Below, piece after piece: positions 47,558 to 55,560 of a stretch of DNA of 64,000 bases. Origin of the DNA: DYFT01 sp041695085 (GTDB lineage Bacteria > Bacteroidota > Ignavibacteria > UBA10030); assembly GCA_041695085.1 (NCBI GenBank), contig JBGFRO010000020.1, forward strand, positions 62,001 to 126,000. The letters run 5' to 3'. Positions within the stretch are counted from its first letter, which is position 1. The number at the start of each line of letters is the position of its first letter. The notes below the pieces were generated by a model. That model did no database searches. It saw only the letters and a list, made by a program, of their open reading frames with translations, and was not told the origin of the DNA. The translations under genes and the position numbers were made by a program.

Positions 47558-49978
47558 ATGCATTCACGATTGAAGATTATCTTTGGACTCCTCGGAACGT
47601 TCATCGTTCTCGTTGCCGCTCTTTTCGGATTTCTCTATTACAACATCACAAAGTCGTTTCCACAAACTTCCGGTACGATCGAGCTAGAAGGGCTCCGCGG
47701 TGATGTGAAGATCTACCGCGACGAGTACGGCATCCCTCACCTCTTTGCCCACGAGGACCACGACGCATACTTTGCCGTTGGATTTCTGCATGGGCAAGAT
47801 CGGCTCTGGCAATTGGAATTGATGCGTCGGGCCGGAGAAGGGAGGCTTTCCGAAGTGTTGGGCGCTCCGACGTTGGAGATCGACAAGATGTTCCGAACCA
47901 TCGGCATCCGGCGGTTGGCACAACGGCTGACTGTATCCCTGGACGATACTACGCGCACTGCACTGCAGGCGTACGCTGACGGTGTGAACACGTTCATCCG
48001 CCATTCCAAAGGAAAGTATCCGCTTGAGTTTGACCTGTTGGGTATCGAACCGGAGCCGTGGCGAATCGAGCACTCGGTTCTCATCAGCAGACTCATGGCG
48101 TGGGAGTTGAATTACTCGCGGTGGGTCGACATCACGCTGAGCATTTTGGTGGAACGATTTGGTCCGGATCGGGCTCGTGAGCTTTTCCCGGAATGGCCCG
48201 AAGGAGCACCCCTGATTGTCCCCGAAGCCCTTCGTGGAAAACGGATCGCCTCGCTGCTAGAAACGGTTCTCGACGCCGAGCAACTGTATCGATCCTTCAT
48301 CGGCAGCGGGGGATTCGGCGGCGGCAGCAATGCATGGGCGGTCAGCGGAGCGAAATCTGTGAGCGGTAAGCCGTTGCTGGCGAACGATCCTCATTTGATG
48401 CTTGGTATCCCCGCGCGTTGGTATGAAATGCACGTCGTTACGCCGCAGTTCGACGTTGCGGGGGCGGCGATCGTCGGAACGCCGTTCATTGTTATCGGTC
48501 GCAACCGCTTCATCGCCTGGGGCGTGACGAACGCAATGATGGACGATCACGATTTCTACATCGAAGAGGTCGATTCCCTTCCTTACCCCTCGAAGTATCG
48601 ATACAAGGAGGCTTGGCGTGCAGTTCAACAATCAGTCGACACGATCCTCGTGAAAGACGGACCTCCTGTCCTTTTGACCGTGTATCATACGCATCGCGGC
48701 CCCATCATCAATCGGTTTGAAAAATCGGCACGGTTTTCCCCTCATCTCTTTTCCATGAGATGGGTGGGACACGAACTTTCTCAGGAATTGCGTGCCTTCT
48801 ATCTCCTCAACCGCGCGAGGAATTGGCAAGAGTTCAACTCGGCGCTCAAGGACTTTGCCGTACCGGCACAGAACTTTCTCTATGCTGATATGGAGGGGAA
48901 CATTGGTTATCTGACGGGAGGAAGAATTCCCGTCAGAACAACAAAAGCGCCGACGCTTCCTTTCCCCGGATGGACCGATGAGCATGAATGGAATGGATTT
49001 GTCCCGTATGATGATATGCCGCGACTCTACAATCCTCCTGAAGGATTCGTCGCCACTGCCAACAACAAGATTGTCTCCGATGCGTTTCCGCATTACCTCT
49101 CCAATCTCTGGGAACCGCACTGGCGCATCAGTCGGATCGTCGAACAGCTTCGTGCTCAGCAGAAATTCACCGTCCGCGATTTTGAATTGATGCAAAACGA
49201 CGCGGTCTCTCTCCATGCCCGTGAGCTTGTTCCTATCATCCTTAACGCTCATAAAGGTGTGGAAGTGAAGGATGCCGATGTTCAGAAATCGCTGAGATAT
49301 TTTCGGAATTGGGATTTCAGCATGGGTCGAGAAAATGTCGCTACCACCCTGTTCCAATCATTCTTCATCCACATGATGAAGAACACGCTCGAGGATGAGT
49401 TGGGAAAGGATTTGCTAAATGTGTATGACACGCTTCCTTCCATCCCTCTGACGGTGATGACGAATATGATGCATCGCGGTGCCTCGGTTTGGTTTGACGA
49501 CATCCGAACGCCGCAGGTGGAAACAATGGATGAGATTGTCCGGAAAAGTCTGGCCGACGGCATTGACGAACTACGTGCAAAGTTGGGAGGTGAGTTGAAG
49601 GAATGGCAGTGGGGGAGAGTGCACGAAGTGGAGTTCAAACATCCGCTCGGTGCGCATCCTCTGCTCCGACGATTTCTGAACCTCGGCCCGCATCCGACCG
49701 ATGGTGCGCACTCGACGATCAACAACGGCAATTTTTCGTTCCGGCGCCCCTTCTTTCAAGACATCGGTCCATCGACGCGGCAGATCTTTGATCTGGCCGA
49801 TATCGATAACGGCCGAGCCGTGACGCCGCCCGGACAGTCGGGACAAGCTTTTTACAAACAGTACGACGACCAACTCGAGCTCTGGCGTACGGGTCGATAT
49901 CGCACCAGCGTCATGTCGCCAGAGCGCATCGAGCAGGCAGGTTGGGAACTGTTGACGTTGCGCCCCCTTCGACCATGA
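47558..49978 (+). CDS. penicillin acylase family Ntn-hydrolase
   Basis: 806 residues with an N-terminal membrane anchor (IIFGLLGTFIVLVAALFGFL). The alpha part (IYRDEYGIPHLFAHEDHDAY, LHGQDRLWQLELMRRAGEGR) leads to the autocatalytic cleavage site GGGSNAWAVSG, whose serine (about 257) becomes the N-terminal nucleophile of the mature beta chain. Also seen are the LLANDPHLMLGIPARWYEMH block and ITWGVTNAMMDDHDFYIEE-like sequence. Members cleave amide bonds in acylated compounds such as N-acyl homoserine lactones or peptides; the substrate here is unknown. The 3' end overlaps the sirtuin start by 4 bases (ATGA). Confidence 0.93.
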   Translation: MHSRLKIIFGLLGTFIVLVAALFGFLYYNITKSFPQTSGTIELEGLRGDVKIYRDEYGIPHLFAHEDHDAYFAVGFLHGQDRLWQLELMRRAGEGRLSEVLGAPTLEIDKMFRTIGIRRLAQRLTVSLDDTTRTALQAYADGVNTFIRHSKGKYPLEFDLLGIEPEPWRIEHSVLISRLMAWELNYSRWVDITLSILVERFGPDRARELFPEWPEGAPLIVPEALRGKRIASLLETVLDAEQLYRSFIGSGGFGGGSNAWAVSGAKSVSGKPLLANDPHLMLGIPARWYEMHVVTPQFDVAGAAIVGTPFIVIGRNRFIAWGVTNAMMDDHDFYIEEVDSLPYPSKYRYKEAWRAVQQSVDTILVKDGPPVLLTVYHTHRGPIINRFEKSARFSPHLFSMRWVGHELSQELRAFYLLNRARNWQEFNSALKDFAVPAQNFLYADMEGNIGYLTGGRIPVRTTKAPTLPFPGWTDEHEWNGFVPYDDMPRLYNPPEGFVATANNKIVSDAFPHYLSNLWEPHWRISRIVEQLRAQQKFTVRDFELMQNDAVSLHARELVPIILNAHKGVEVKDADVQKSLRYFRNWDFSMGRENVATTLFQSFFIHMMKNTLEDELGKDLLNVYDTLPSIPLTVMTNMMHRGASVWFDDIRTPQVETMDEIVRKSLADGIDELRAKLGGELKEWQWGRVHEVEFKHPLGAHPLLRRFLNLGPHPTDGAHSTINNGNFSFRRPFFQDIGPSTRQIFDLADIDNGRAVTPPGQSGQAFYKQYDDQLELWRTGRYRTSVMSPERIEQAGWELLTLRPLRP

Positions 49979-50727
49979 ACTTCTCCGACAAGTTGCTGGA
50001 TCGACTGAAAAGAGCGGATTCAATCTGTGTCCTCACCGGAGCGGGCATTTCCGCGGAAAGCGGCGTCCCCACGTTTCGCGGCGACGATGGATTGTGGAAG
50101 AAATTCAAACCCGAAGAGCTCGCAAGCTTCGATGCCTTTCTCCGGAATCCCGATCTGGTATGGGAATGGTACGCTTACCGGAAGAAGGTGATACAGGAGG
50201 TTGCTCCGAATCCGGCACACGTTGCGCTTGTGGAGCTCGAGAGGCTGGTGAAAGATTTCACGCTCGTTACGCAGAACGTCGATCATCTGCATGCACGGGC
50301 CGGCAGCAAGCATCTGCTGGAGCTGCACGGAAATATCGAACGAAGCTACTGCATCTCCTGCCGCAAGAAGTTCGCCGATGTGACGCCTCCCGACAATCGA
50401 ACCGCCCCCCGCTGCAATGTGTGTGGTGGGTTGATCCGTCCGGATGTAGTGTGGTTTGGCGAGTTGCTTCCCCAAGAGGTATTTGCCGAAGCCGAGAAAG
50501 CGGCGGCGCGCTGCGATCTCTTTCTGTGCATTGGAACTTCCGGTGTGGTCTACCCCGCCGCCTTGCTTCCCTACACGGCATTGAACCATGGCGCTTATCT
50601 GGTTGAAATTAATGCGGAGTATACCGACCTTTCGTCGCGCGCACACGAATCACTTCTCGGAAAAGCCGGTAGCATCGTTCCGGCCATCGTCCAAGCCCTC
50701 CATACACTCAGGAATCCTACCCCATGA
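49975..50727 (+). CDS. cobB: NAD-dependent protein deacylase (sirtuin, class III type)
   Basis: 250 residues. NAD-binding LTGAGISAESGVPTFRGDDG, TQNVDHLHARAGSKHLLELH with the catalytic histidine, and the zinc site CISCRKKF...CNVC. The EWYAYRKKV segment contains a tyrosine and an arginine three residues apart, which in class III sirtuins such as SIRT5 read succinyl and malonyl groups, so desuccinylation is likely. It is translationally coupled to the acylase gene before it and overlaps pyruvate kinase by 4 bases, so acyl-lysine control of metabolism fits. Confidence 0.93.
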   Translation: MNFSDKLLDRLKRADSICVLTGAGISAESGVPTFRGDDGLWKKFKPEELASFDAFLRNPDLVWEWYAYRKKVIQEVAPNPAHVALVELERLVKDFTLVTQNVDHLHARAGSKHLLELHGNIERSYCISCRKKFADVTPPDNRTAPRCNVCGGLIRPDVVWFGELLPQEVFAEAEKAAARCDLFLCIGTSGVVYPAALLPYTALNHGAYLVEINAEYTDLSSRAHESLLGKAGSIVPAIVQALHTLRNPTP

Positions 50728-52169
50728 ATCGACCTGCATCGTCCGGAAACACGAAAATTATCTGCACTATCGGTCCCGCATCACAGAGCATGGACGTATT
50801 GCTGAAGTTGGTTGAGGCCGGGATGGATGTGGCACGTCTCAATTTCTCGCACGGTACGCACGAGCAACATCTCAAAGTCATCGAAAACGTGAAGGAAACC
50901 AGTCGACGAAGCGGCGAGCACATCACGTTGTTGCAGGATCTCAGCGGACCGAAGATCCGTACGGGCGAACTTGTCTCCAAACCCGTGGAGATCAAAACGG
51001 GCACCACCTTTGTCTTCACAATCGACGATGTAAAGGGAAACGCCCAGCGTGTCTCGACCACCTACAAACTCTTGGTGCAGGACGTGAAAATGGGAGACAC
51101 CATTCTCGTTGATGATGGCAAGATGAAGTTCACGGTGATCGACAAGACGGAACGCGATGTTGTCTGCACAGTGGTCAATGGGGGATTATTATCGGACCAC
51201 AAAGGAATGAATTTACCGGGGGTGAAGGTCAGCGTGCCATCGTTCACGGAAAAGGACGTAGAGGATCTGAAATTTGGTCTTCACAACGACATTGATTACG
51301 TCGCGCTTTCGTTTGTTCGCAAGGCAGAGGACGTTCATCAACTCCGGGAGATCGTTATTCAGGAAGCGCCGAAAGGAAAGCGCGTGCCGATTGTAGCAAA
51401 GATTGAAAAGGGGGAAGCGGTAGAGGATATCGATGCTATCCTTCGAGCTTCTGATGTGATCATGGTCGCGCGGGGCGATTTAGGAGTCGAGTTACAACCG
51501 GAGGAGGTGCCGGTGATTCAAAAGATGATCGTGCGGAAATGCAACGACGCGGGCGTGCCGGTGATTATCGCCACACAGATGCTCGAATCGATGATCGAGA
51601 ATCCCCGACCAACCCGCGCCGAAGCGAACGATGTTGCCAATGCGGTGATGGACGGAGCCGATGCGGTGATGTTGAGCGCCGAGACCTCAGTCGGTCGCTA
51701 TCCCATAGAGGCCGTGAGCACGATGAATCGGATCATCCGCAAGGCAGAGGAGAACGTGCGTGATCGGCTCGACATCGAGCACGTTGCCGTCAATATGGAG
51801 CAGCGCATCTCGGATGCGATGGGTCGGGCCGCGTGCGTGATCGCGAAACAGCTCACTGCCAAGGCCATTGTGCCGATCACATTCTCGGGTTTCAGCGCAA
51901 TGAACATCGCGAAATACCGTCCCACCTCTCGCATCGTTGCCATCACCGGCCGGGAAAAAATCCTCCGGCGTCTGAATCTGATCTGGGGAGTACGTGGGAT
52001 CGTCATACCCGATTTCGTCGGGAGTACGGACGATGCGTTTCGAAAGATCAATGAAGAGTTGAAGCGTTACGGCTACGTTCAGTCGGGCGACTACGTCGTC
52101 TACACGTTGGGCATTCCGCTTCTCTCAAAAGGCTCAACAAACTCTGTGAAGGTAGAGAAGGTGGAGTGA
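50724..52169 (+). CDS. pyk: pyruvate kinase
   Basis: 481 residues. TKIICTIGPASQSMDVLLKL starts the barrel; the active-site and metal block is seen in VPIVAKIEKGEAVEDIDAIL with MVARGDLGVELQPEEVPVIQ and the signature ATQMLESMIENPRPTRAEAN, then AVMDGADAVMLSAETSVGRY. The C-terminal allosteric domain is complete. It makes ATP and pyruvate from phosphoenolpyruvate. It overlaps cobB by 4 bases, an unusual partner. Confidence 0.97.
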   Translation: MNRPASSGNTKIICTIGPASQSMDVLLKLVEAGMDVARLNFSHGTHEQHLKVIENVKETSRRSGEHITLLQDLSGPKIRTGELVSKPVEIKTGTTFVFTIDDVKGNAQRVSTTYKLLVQDVKMGDTILVDDGKMKFTVIDKTERDVVCTVVNGGLLSDHKGMNLPGVKVSVPSFTEKDVEDLKFGLHNDIDYVALSFVRKAEDVHQLREIVIQEAPKGKRVPIVAKIEKGEAVEDIDAILRASDVIMVARGDLGVELQPEEVPVIQKMIVRKCNDAGVPVIIATQMLESMIENPRPTRAEANDVANAVMDGADAVMLSAETSVGRYPIEAVSTMNRIIRKAEENVRDRLDIEHVAVNMEQRISDAMGRAACVIAKQLTAKAIVPITFSGFSAMNIAKYRPTSRIVAITGREKILRRLNLIWGVRGIVIPDFVGSTDDAFRKINEELKRYGYVQSGDYVVYTLGIPLLSKGSTNSVKVEKVE

Positions 52170-52257
52170 GGTCCCCCCACAAAGAGAATCTTCATCTCGC
52201 CGTCTCTCTGTGAAACAGACAGCCTGGAGAGAGGCGATCAATCTCACACGCTCCCAT

Positions 52258-52638
52258 TCAGTTTTTCTTCGCTCCTGCCTCAATCCAATCATAGATCACC
52301 TTCACCTCTTGCTCTGTCAGTTTCCGACGGTTGCGCGCCATCTGTTTTCCGAAGGGAGGATTCGGCAACAGCTTGAGGTAAAGATTGCTCTCTTTGGGCT
52401 TTCCGGGAATAACCGTGTTGCCGTGGTTGCCCCCCTTCATTAACGTTTCATAGTTATCCAGCGCTAGGCCACTCGGATTCTCATTTTCGGCAAGGTGGCA
52501 AGGGAGGCAATTCGACTTAATTAACGGAAAGACCTCTGTCGAGAAGCTCGGACCTTTCTTGGCTTGTCCCATCAGCGCACTTGTTCCCATCACGACCATC
52601 AAAATACATGTTTGGCATACCGGTCCAACGATGTTCAT
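52258..52638 (-). CDS. monohaem c-type cytochrome (periplasmic or lipid-anchored)
   Basis: 126 residues. After a hydrophobic signal comes the haem site CLPCH in VFPLIKSNCLPCHLAENENP, with the downstream part LALDNYETLMKGGNHGNTVI and PGKPKESNLYLKLL typical of the planctomycete-type/SoxA-like C-domain cytochromes. A late lysine-rich helix (LTEQEVKVIYDWIEAGAKKN) carries the likely distal ligand region. GGAGAAG lies 7 bases before ATG 52638. It is followed 18 bases upstream in the operon by the haem-containing barrel gene, so both probably serve one electron path. Confidence 0.85.
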   Translation of the reverse strand: MNIVGPVCQTCILMVVMGTSALMGQAKKGPSFSTEVFPLIKSNCLPCHLAENENPSGLALDNYETLMKGGNHGNTVIPGKPKESNLYLKLLPNPPFGKQMARNRRKLTEQEVKVIYDWIEAGAKKN

Positions 52639-52656
52639 AGTCGTTCTTCTCCTTAT

Positions 52657-53790
52657 CTACAGATAAAGATGGAAGAGGACGTGAACATCGGTTGTCTTGC
52701 GGTTCAAGACGTCGTCTTTCGTGAAACGAAGGAGCGGCCTGATTTCCACACCGTTGATGGGGAAGAACTCAAGACCTCCCGAGTAGCGTGTCACACTTCC
52801 CCCCTTCACATCCGTATTCGGATCGAAGAAATCGTACATCAACTTCAAATCAACACCGGGAGTGATCATCAGGCTTGCTTCCACCATCGTTGCGAACTGC
52901 TTCAGTTGTCTGTTCTGCGTGTTGCGTGCGAGACGATCGCCGCTGACTCCCATCAGCGCGCTGTTGCCTTGCATTCTTTCTACATCTCCCACAACGGTGA
53001 AACGCTCAAACAATGTGAGCGCTCCGTAGGCTCCTTGGATGTTGTATCGTTCCGCAGCGGAGACATCGTTGTACGTCGAAACGCCGAGCATCACGTTGGC
53101 GGGACCTACTGCAAGGCGCGCTTCAGCACGCCCGAGAACCGCCTTTGCGACATCTCGATCTCGATCTCCCACCACGCCGTTCGTCAACCCACCGAGCAGC
53201 GTGAAGCCGCCGGGGTTCAATCCGACCTCAATTCCGGTTTGCTGACCGGAATTGTTCCGGAACGGCGTCGCTTCTCTGACGTAGGAGGTATGATCATCCA
53301 GTCGTAATCCGTACGGCGGTGTGAATCTGCCTGCTTTCAGATAGCCGCTAAAAGGCAGCACCCGGGCAATCCCGAAAATCTCATATCGGTTGAACGGTCC
53401 GAAGGCAGGATTAGCGAAAACGGCTATGCGTTTGGAGATGGCGAGGTTGAGATACACATCCGCCTGCATCGGAAAGAAGGAACTGCGGGATTCGTCCGGA
53501 TTATCCTTTGACTGATAGAAGGCGAGGAAGCGAAAATCGACCCCGTAGGAGATGAATTCGTTGATCTTGGTCGTGAAATCATCCAGTCCGAACTCTTCCT
53601 GAAGCGAAGCGAGGGTGATCTCCTCCCGACCGTAAGTTACCCCGAAGGTGTTGCGCATGCCTCCGCCGCTTGGGTTCACGTGGCAGCTTTGACACGAGAA
53701 GTTTGTGCGGCTTGCAAAGCGGGGGAGCGCCCTCGTCGCTTCCCACACGACAAGCGAAAGCAGAATCAACGGCAACAAGCGTTTCGTCAT
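52657..53790 (-). CDS. outer-membrane beta-barrel with N-terminal CxxCH haem site
   Basis: 377 residues. After a signal ending near RALP, the mature start is RFASRTNFSCQSCHVNPSGG, holding one CxxCH haem-binding motif, then GMRNTFG. The rest is beta-strand rich with aspartate turns (YLNLAISKRIAVFANPAFGP, YIQGAYGALTLFERFTVVGD-like blocks) and ends VHVLFHLYL. So it is a barrel with a haem at or near its periplasmic opening, a layout close to porin-cytochrome conduits for moving electrons across the outer membrane, though much smaller than MtrB. ATG 53790 is chosen over the longer frame because it begins the signal peptide; the promoter lies at 53841-53871. Confidence 0.75.
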   Translation of the reverse strand: MTKRLLPLILLSLVVWEATRALPRFASRTNFSCQSCHVNPSGGGMRNTFGVTYGREEITLASLQEEFGLDDFTTKINEFISYGVDFRFLAFYQSKDNPDESRSSFFPMQADVYLNLAISKRIAVFANPAFGPFNRYEIFGIARVLPFSGYLKAGRFTPPYGLRLDDHTSYVREATPFRNNSGQQTGIEVGLNPGGFTLLGGLTNGVVGDRDRDVAKAVLGRAEARLAVGPANVMLGVSTYNDVSAAERYNIQGAYGALTLFERFTVVGDVERMQGNSALMGVSGDRLARNTQNRQLKQFATMVEASLMITPGVDLKLMYDFFDPNTDVKGGSVTRYSGGLEFFPINGVEIRPLLRFTKDDVLNRKTTDVHVLFHLYL

Positions 53791-53840
53791 AATGCCCCCT
53801 TGATGATGAGATTCGTGCTGTCCTTCGGGCTCAACGAGCG

Positions 53841-53871
53841 CCAAGTTAGACAAAAAGGGGGTGAATATCAA
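53841..53871 (-). promoter_or_regulatory. promoter of the cytochrome-barrel operon
   Basis: Minus strand TTG (53869-53871), 20 bases, TAACTTGG (53841-53848), about 50 bases before the barrel ATG at 53790. Confidence 0.6.
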
Positions 53872-53951
53872 CTTTGGGAAGTAGATCACGAACGCCGTTC
53901 AGATCACCTTCTGCCTCCAACATCAATCGAAGCGACAACGCAGATTTCCCC

Positions 53952-53982
53952 TTGACTCTCCGACTATCTCCTTCTACATTTT
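53952..53982 (+). promoter_or_regulatory. promoter of the threonine synthase gene
   Basis: TTG (53952-53954), 20 bases, TACATTTT (53975-53982), about 50 bases before the GTG start at 54035. It is divergent from the cytochrome operon promoter. Confidence 0.6.
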
Positions 53983-54034
53983 CCCGCCGAATCCCTAATA
54001 AGATCTCCCCCTTCTTGAACGTGCTGCGGCCATT

Positions 54035-55207
54035 GTGACGTACCTTACTCATCTCGAATGCAGTGTCTGCGGGGATCGACATTCTCCCCACGAGCTCCAA
54101 ACCGTCTGCCGCTTATGCGGCAAATCGCTGCTCGCTCGTTATGATCTCACAACAGCCTCGCGTCTCCTCACCAGAGAATCATTTCGGGGGGGCCCACCGA
54201 CGATGTGGAAGTACGCTCCTCTTCTGCCGGTTGAGCGAGAGGAGAACGTCGTCTCACTCGGCGAGCGCATGACTCCGCTCGTTGAACTTCCAGTTCTTGC
54301 GCGAGAGATCGGACTTCCGCTGCTCCGCATGAAGGAGGAGGGCCAGCTCCCCACCGGTTCGTTCAAAGCGCGTGGGCTGGCAATGGCTGTTTCAAAAGCC
54401 AAAGAACTTGGTGTCAAGAAAATCTGTCTTCCATCCGCGGGGAATGCCGCCGGCGCTGCGTCGGCGTACGCAGCCCGTGCCGGTCTCGAAGCTTACGTTT
54501 TTCTTCCGGAGGACACGCCGGAGATTAACGTGAAGGAATCGATCGTGTGTGGTGCGAGAGTGGAATTGGTGAAAGGGAACATCAGCGACGCCGGCAAGCG
54601 GATGAATGAATTCCGAGCGTCGAACAACGATTGGTTCGATGTCTCCACGCTCAAGGAGCCGTACCGTCTTGAAGGAAAAAAGACGATGGGATATGAACTT
54701 GCGGAGCAGTACGACTTCGAGTTGCCGGACGTGATTGTGTATCCCACCGGCGGCGGAACAGGGTTGATTGGGATGTGGAAAGCGTTCGATGAGATGGAGC
54801 AGCTCAGATGGATTGGGTCAAAACGTCCAAAGATGATCTCCGTGCAAACCTCCGGCTGCGCGCCGATTGTGAAGGCATTCAACGAGAAGAAAAAGGAATC
54901 CGAGTTCTGGCAGAACGCACAGACGATTGCCTCGGGTTTACGCGTGCCGAAGGCATTCGCCGACCATCTGATTCTCAAAACCATTTACGAGAGCAACGGT
55001 TATGCGATGGCTGTCAGCGACGAGGAGATTGTGGCAGCCGTGCGCGAAATTGCCTCAAAAGAGGGACTCTTCATCTGCCCCGAAGGCGCTGCGACGTTGA
55101 TTGCTTTGAAGAAGTTACTGCAAGAGAGAAAGATCGGTCAGGATGAAACGGTTCTCCTTTTGAACACCGGTGCGGGAATCAAATACCCGGAAGTGGTACA
55201 AGATTGA
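54035..55207 (+). CDS. thrC: threonine synthase
   Basis: 390 residues of the PLP-dependent fold type II. An N-terminal zinc-ribbon-like part (CSVCGDRHSP...VCRLCGKS) is followed by the PLP lysine K111 in GSFKARG and the glycine-rich loop region VIVYPTGGGTGLIGMWKAFD. It converts O-phosphohomoserine to threonine; a threonine-dehydratase-like activity is the main alternative. It starts at GTG 54035 with a promoter of the local type. The C-terminus is complete. The space behind it holds a degraded toxin-antitoxin relic. Confidence 0.9.
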   Translation: MTYLTHLECSVCGDRHSPHELQTVCRLCGKSLLARYDLTTASRLLTRESFRGGPPTMWKYAPLLPVEREENVVSLGERMTPLVELPVLAREIGLPLLRMKEEGQLPTGSFKARGLAMAVSKAKELGVKKICLPSAGNAAGAASAYAARAGLEAYVFLPEDTPEINVKESIVCGARVELVKGNISDAGKRMNEFRASNNDWFDVSTLKEPYRLEGKKTMGYELAEQYDFELPDVIVYPTGGGTGLIGMWKAFDEMEQLRWIGSKRPKMISVQTSGCAPIVKAFNEKKKESEFWQNAQTIASGLRVPKAFADHLILKTIYESNGYAMAVSDEEIVAAVREIASKEGLFICPEGAATLIALKKLLQERKIGQDETVLLLNTGAGIKYPEVVQD

Positions 55208-55262
55208 TTCAACAGTCTGGGGGCCACTACGGGCGCGCGTGCGCATATGCGCTGCGCGGTGA

Positions 55263-55520
55263 GGGAAGCGTTGCCAAAGTATCGCCGACCTGTCGAAGAT
55301 TTATTCGCTCAGGGTTATTTTGCGTTCCTCGAAGGACGTGAAGGACTTTGTCCAGTTCTTGTTGGAGAAACGATCCAAGAAGCGGGGGGTAAAACTTCGT
55401 CAGGATTCGGCAGGAGCACTTCGAGATTTTCGCGCGCGCTACACATCACTGGAACTTCAGAAAAAACCTCTCGAATGGCGCGGAGACTAATCCATAGACC
55501 TTGTGGACACTAATGTTTGA
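55263..55520 (+). pseudogene. decayed VapBC-like toxin-antitoxin locus (DUF2281-type antitoxin and start of a PIN toxin)
   Basis: In the frame ending at 55490 the DNA encodes SSKDVKDFVQFLLEKRSKKR, then DSAGALRDFRARYTSLELQK and PLEWRGD, the typical C-terminal half of DUF2281-type antitoxins. No good start is visible; the frame opens after a stop at 55260-55262. Immediately downstream, 55494-55517 reads IDLVDTNV followed by TGA, which is the first part of a PIN-domain VapC toxin, a family that begins with LVDTNV. The rest of the toxin is missing. So an ancestral vapBC pair was cut down to two fragments. Confidence 0.6.
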
Positions 55521-55560
55521 GGAGTAAAATTATCTCAGAATTATAAGTCGAGGACTCAAA

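Noticed and set aside
55247..55513. An 88-residue plus-strand protein behind threonine synthase
   Set aside because: The recognisable antitoxin-like sequence is in a different frame; this frame has no motif.
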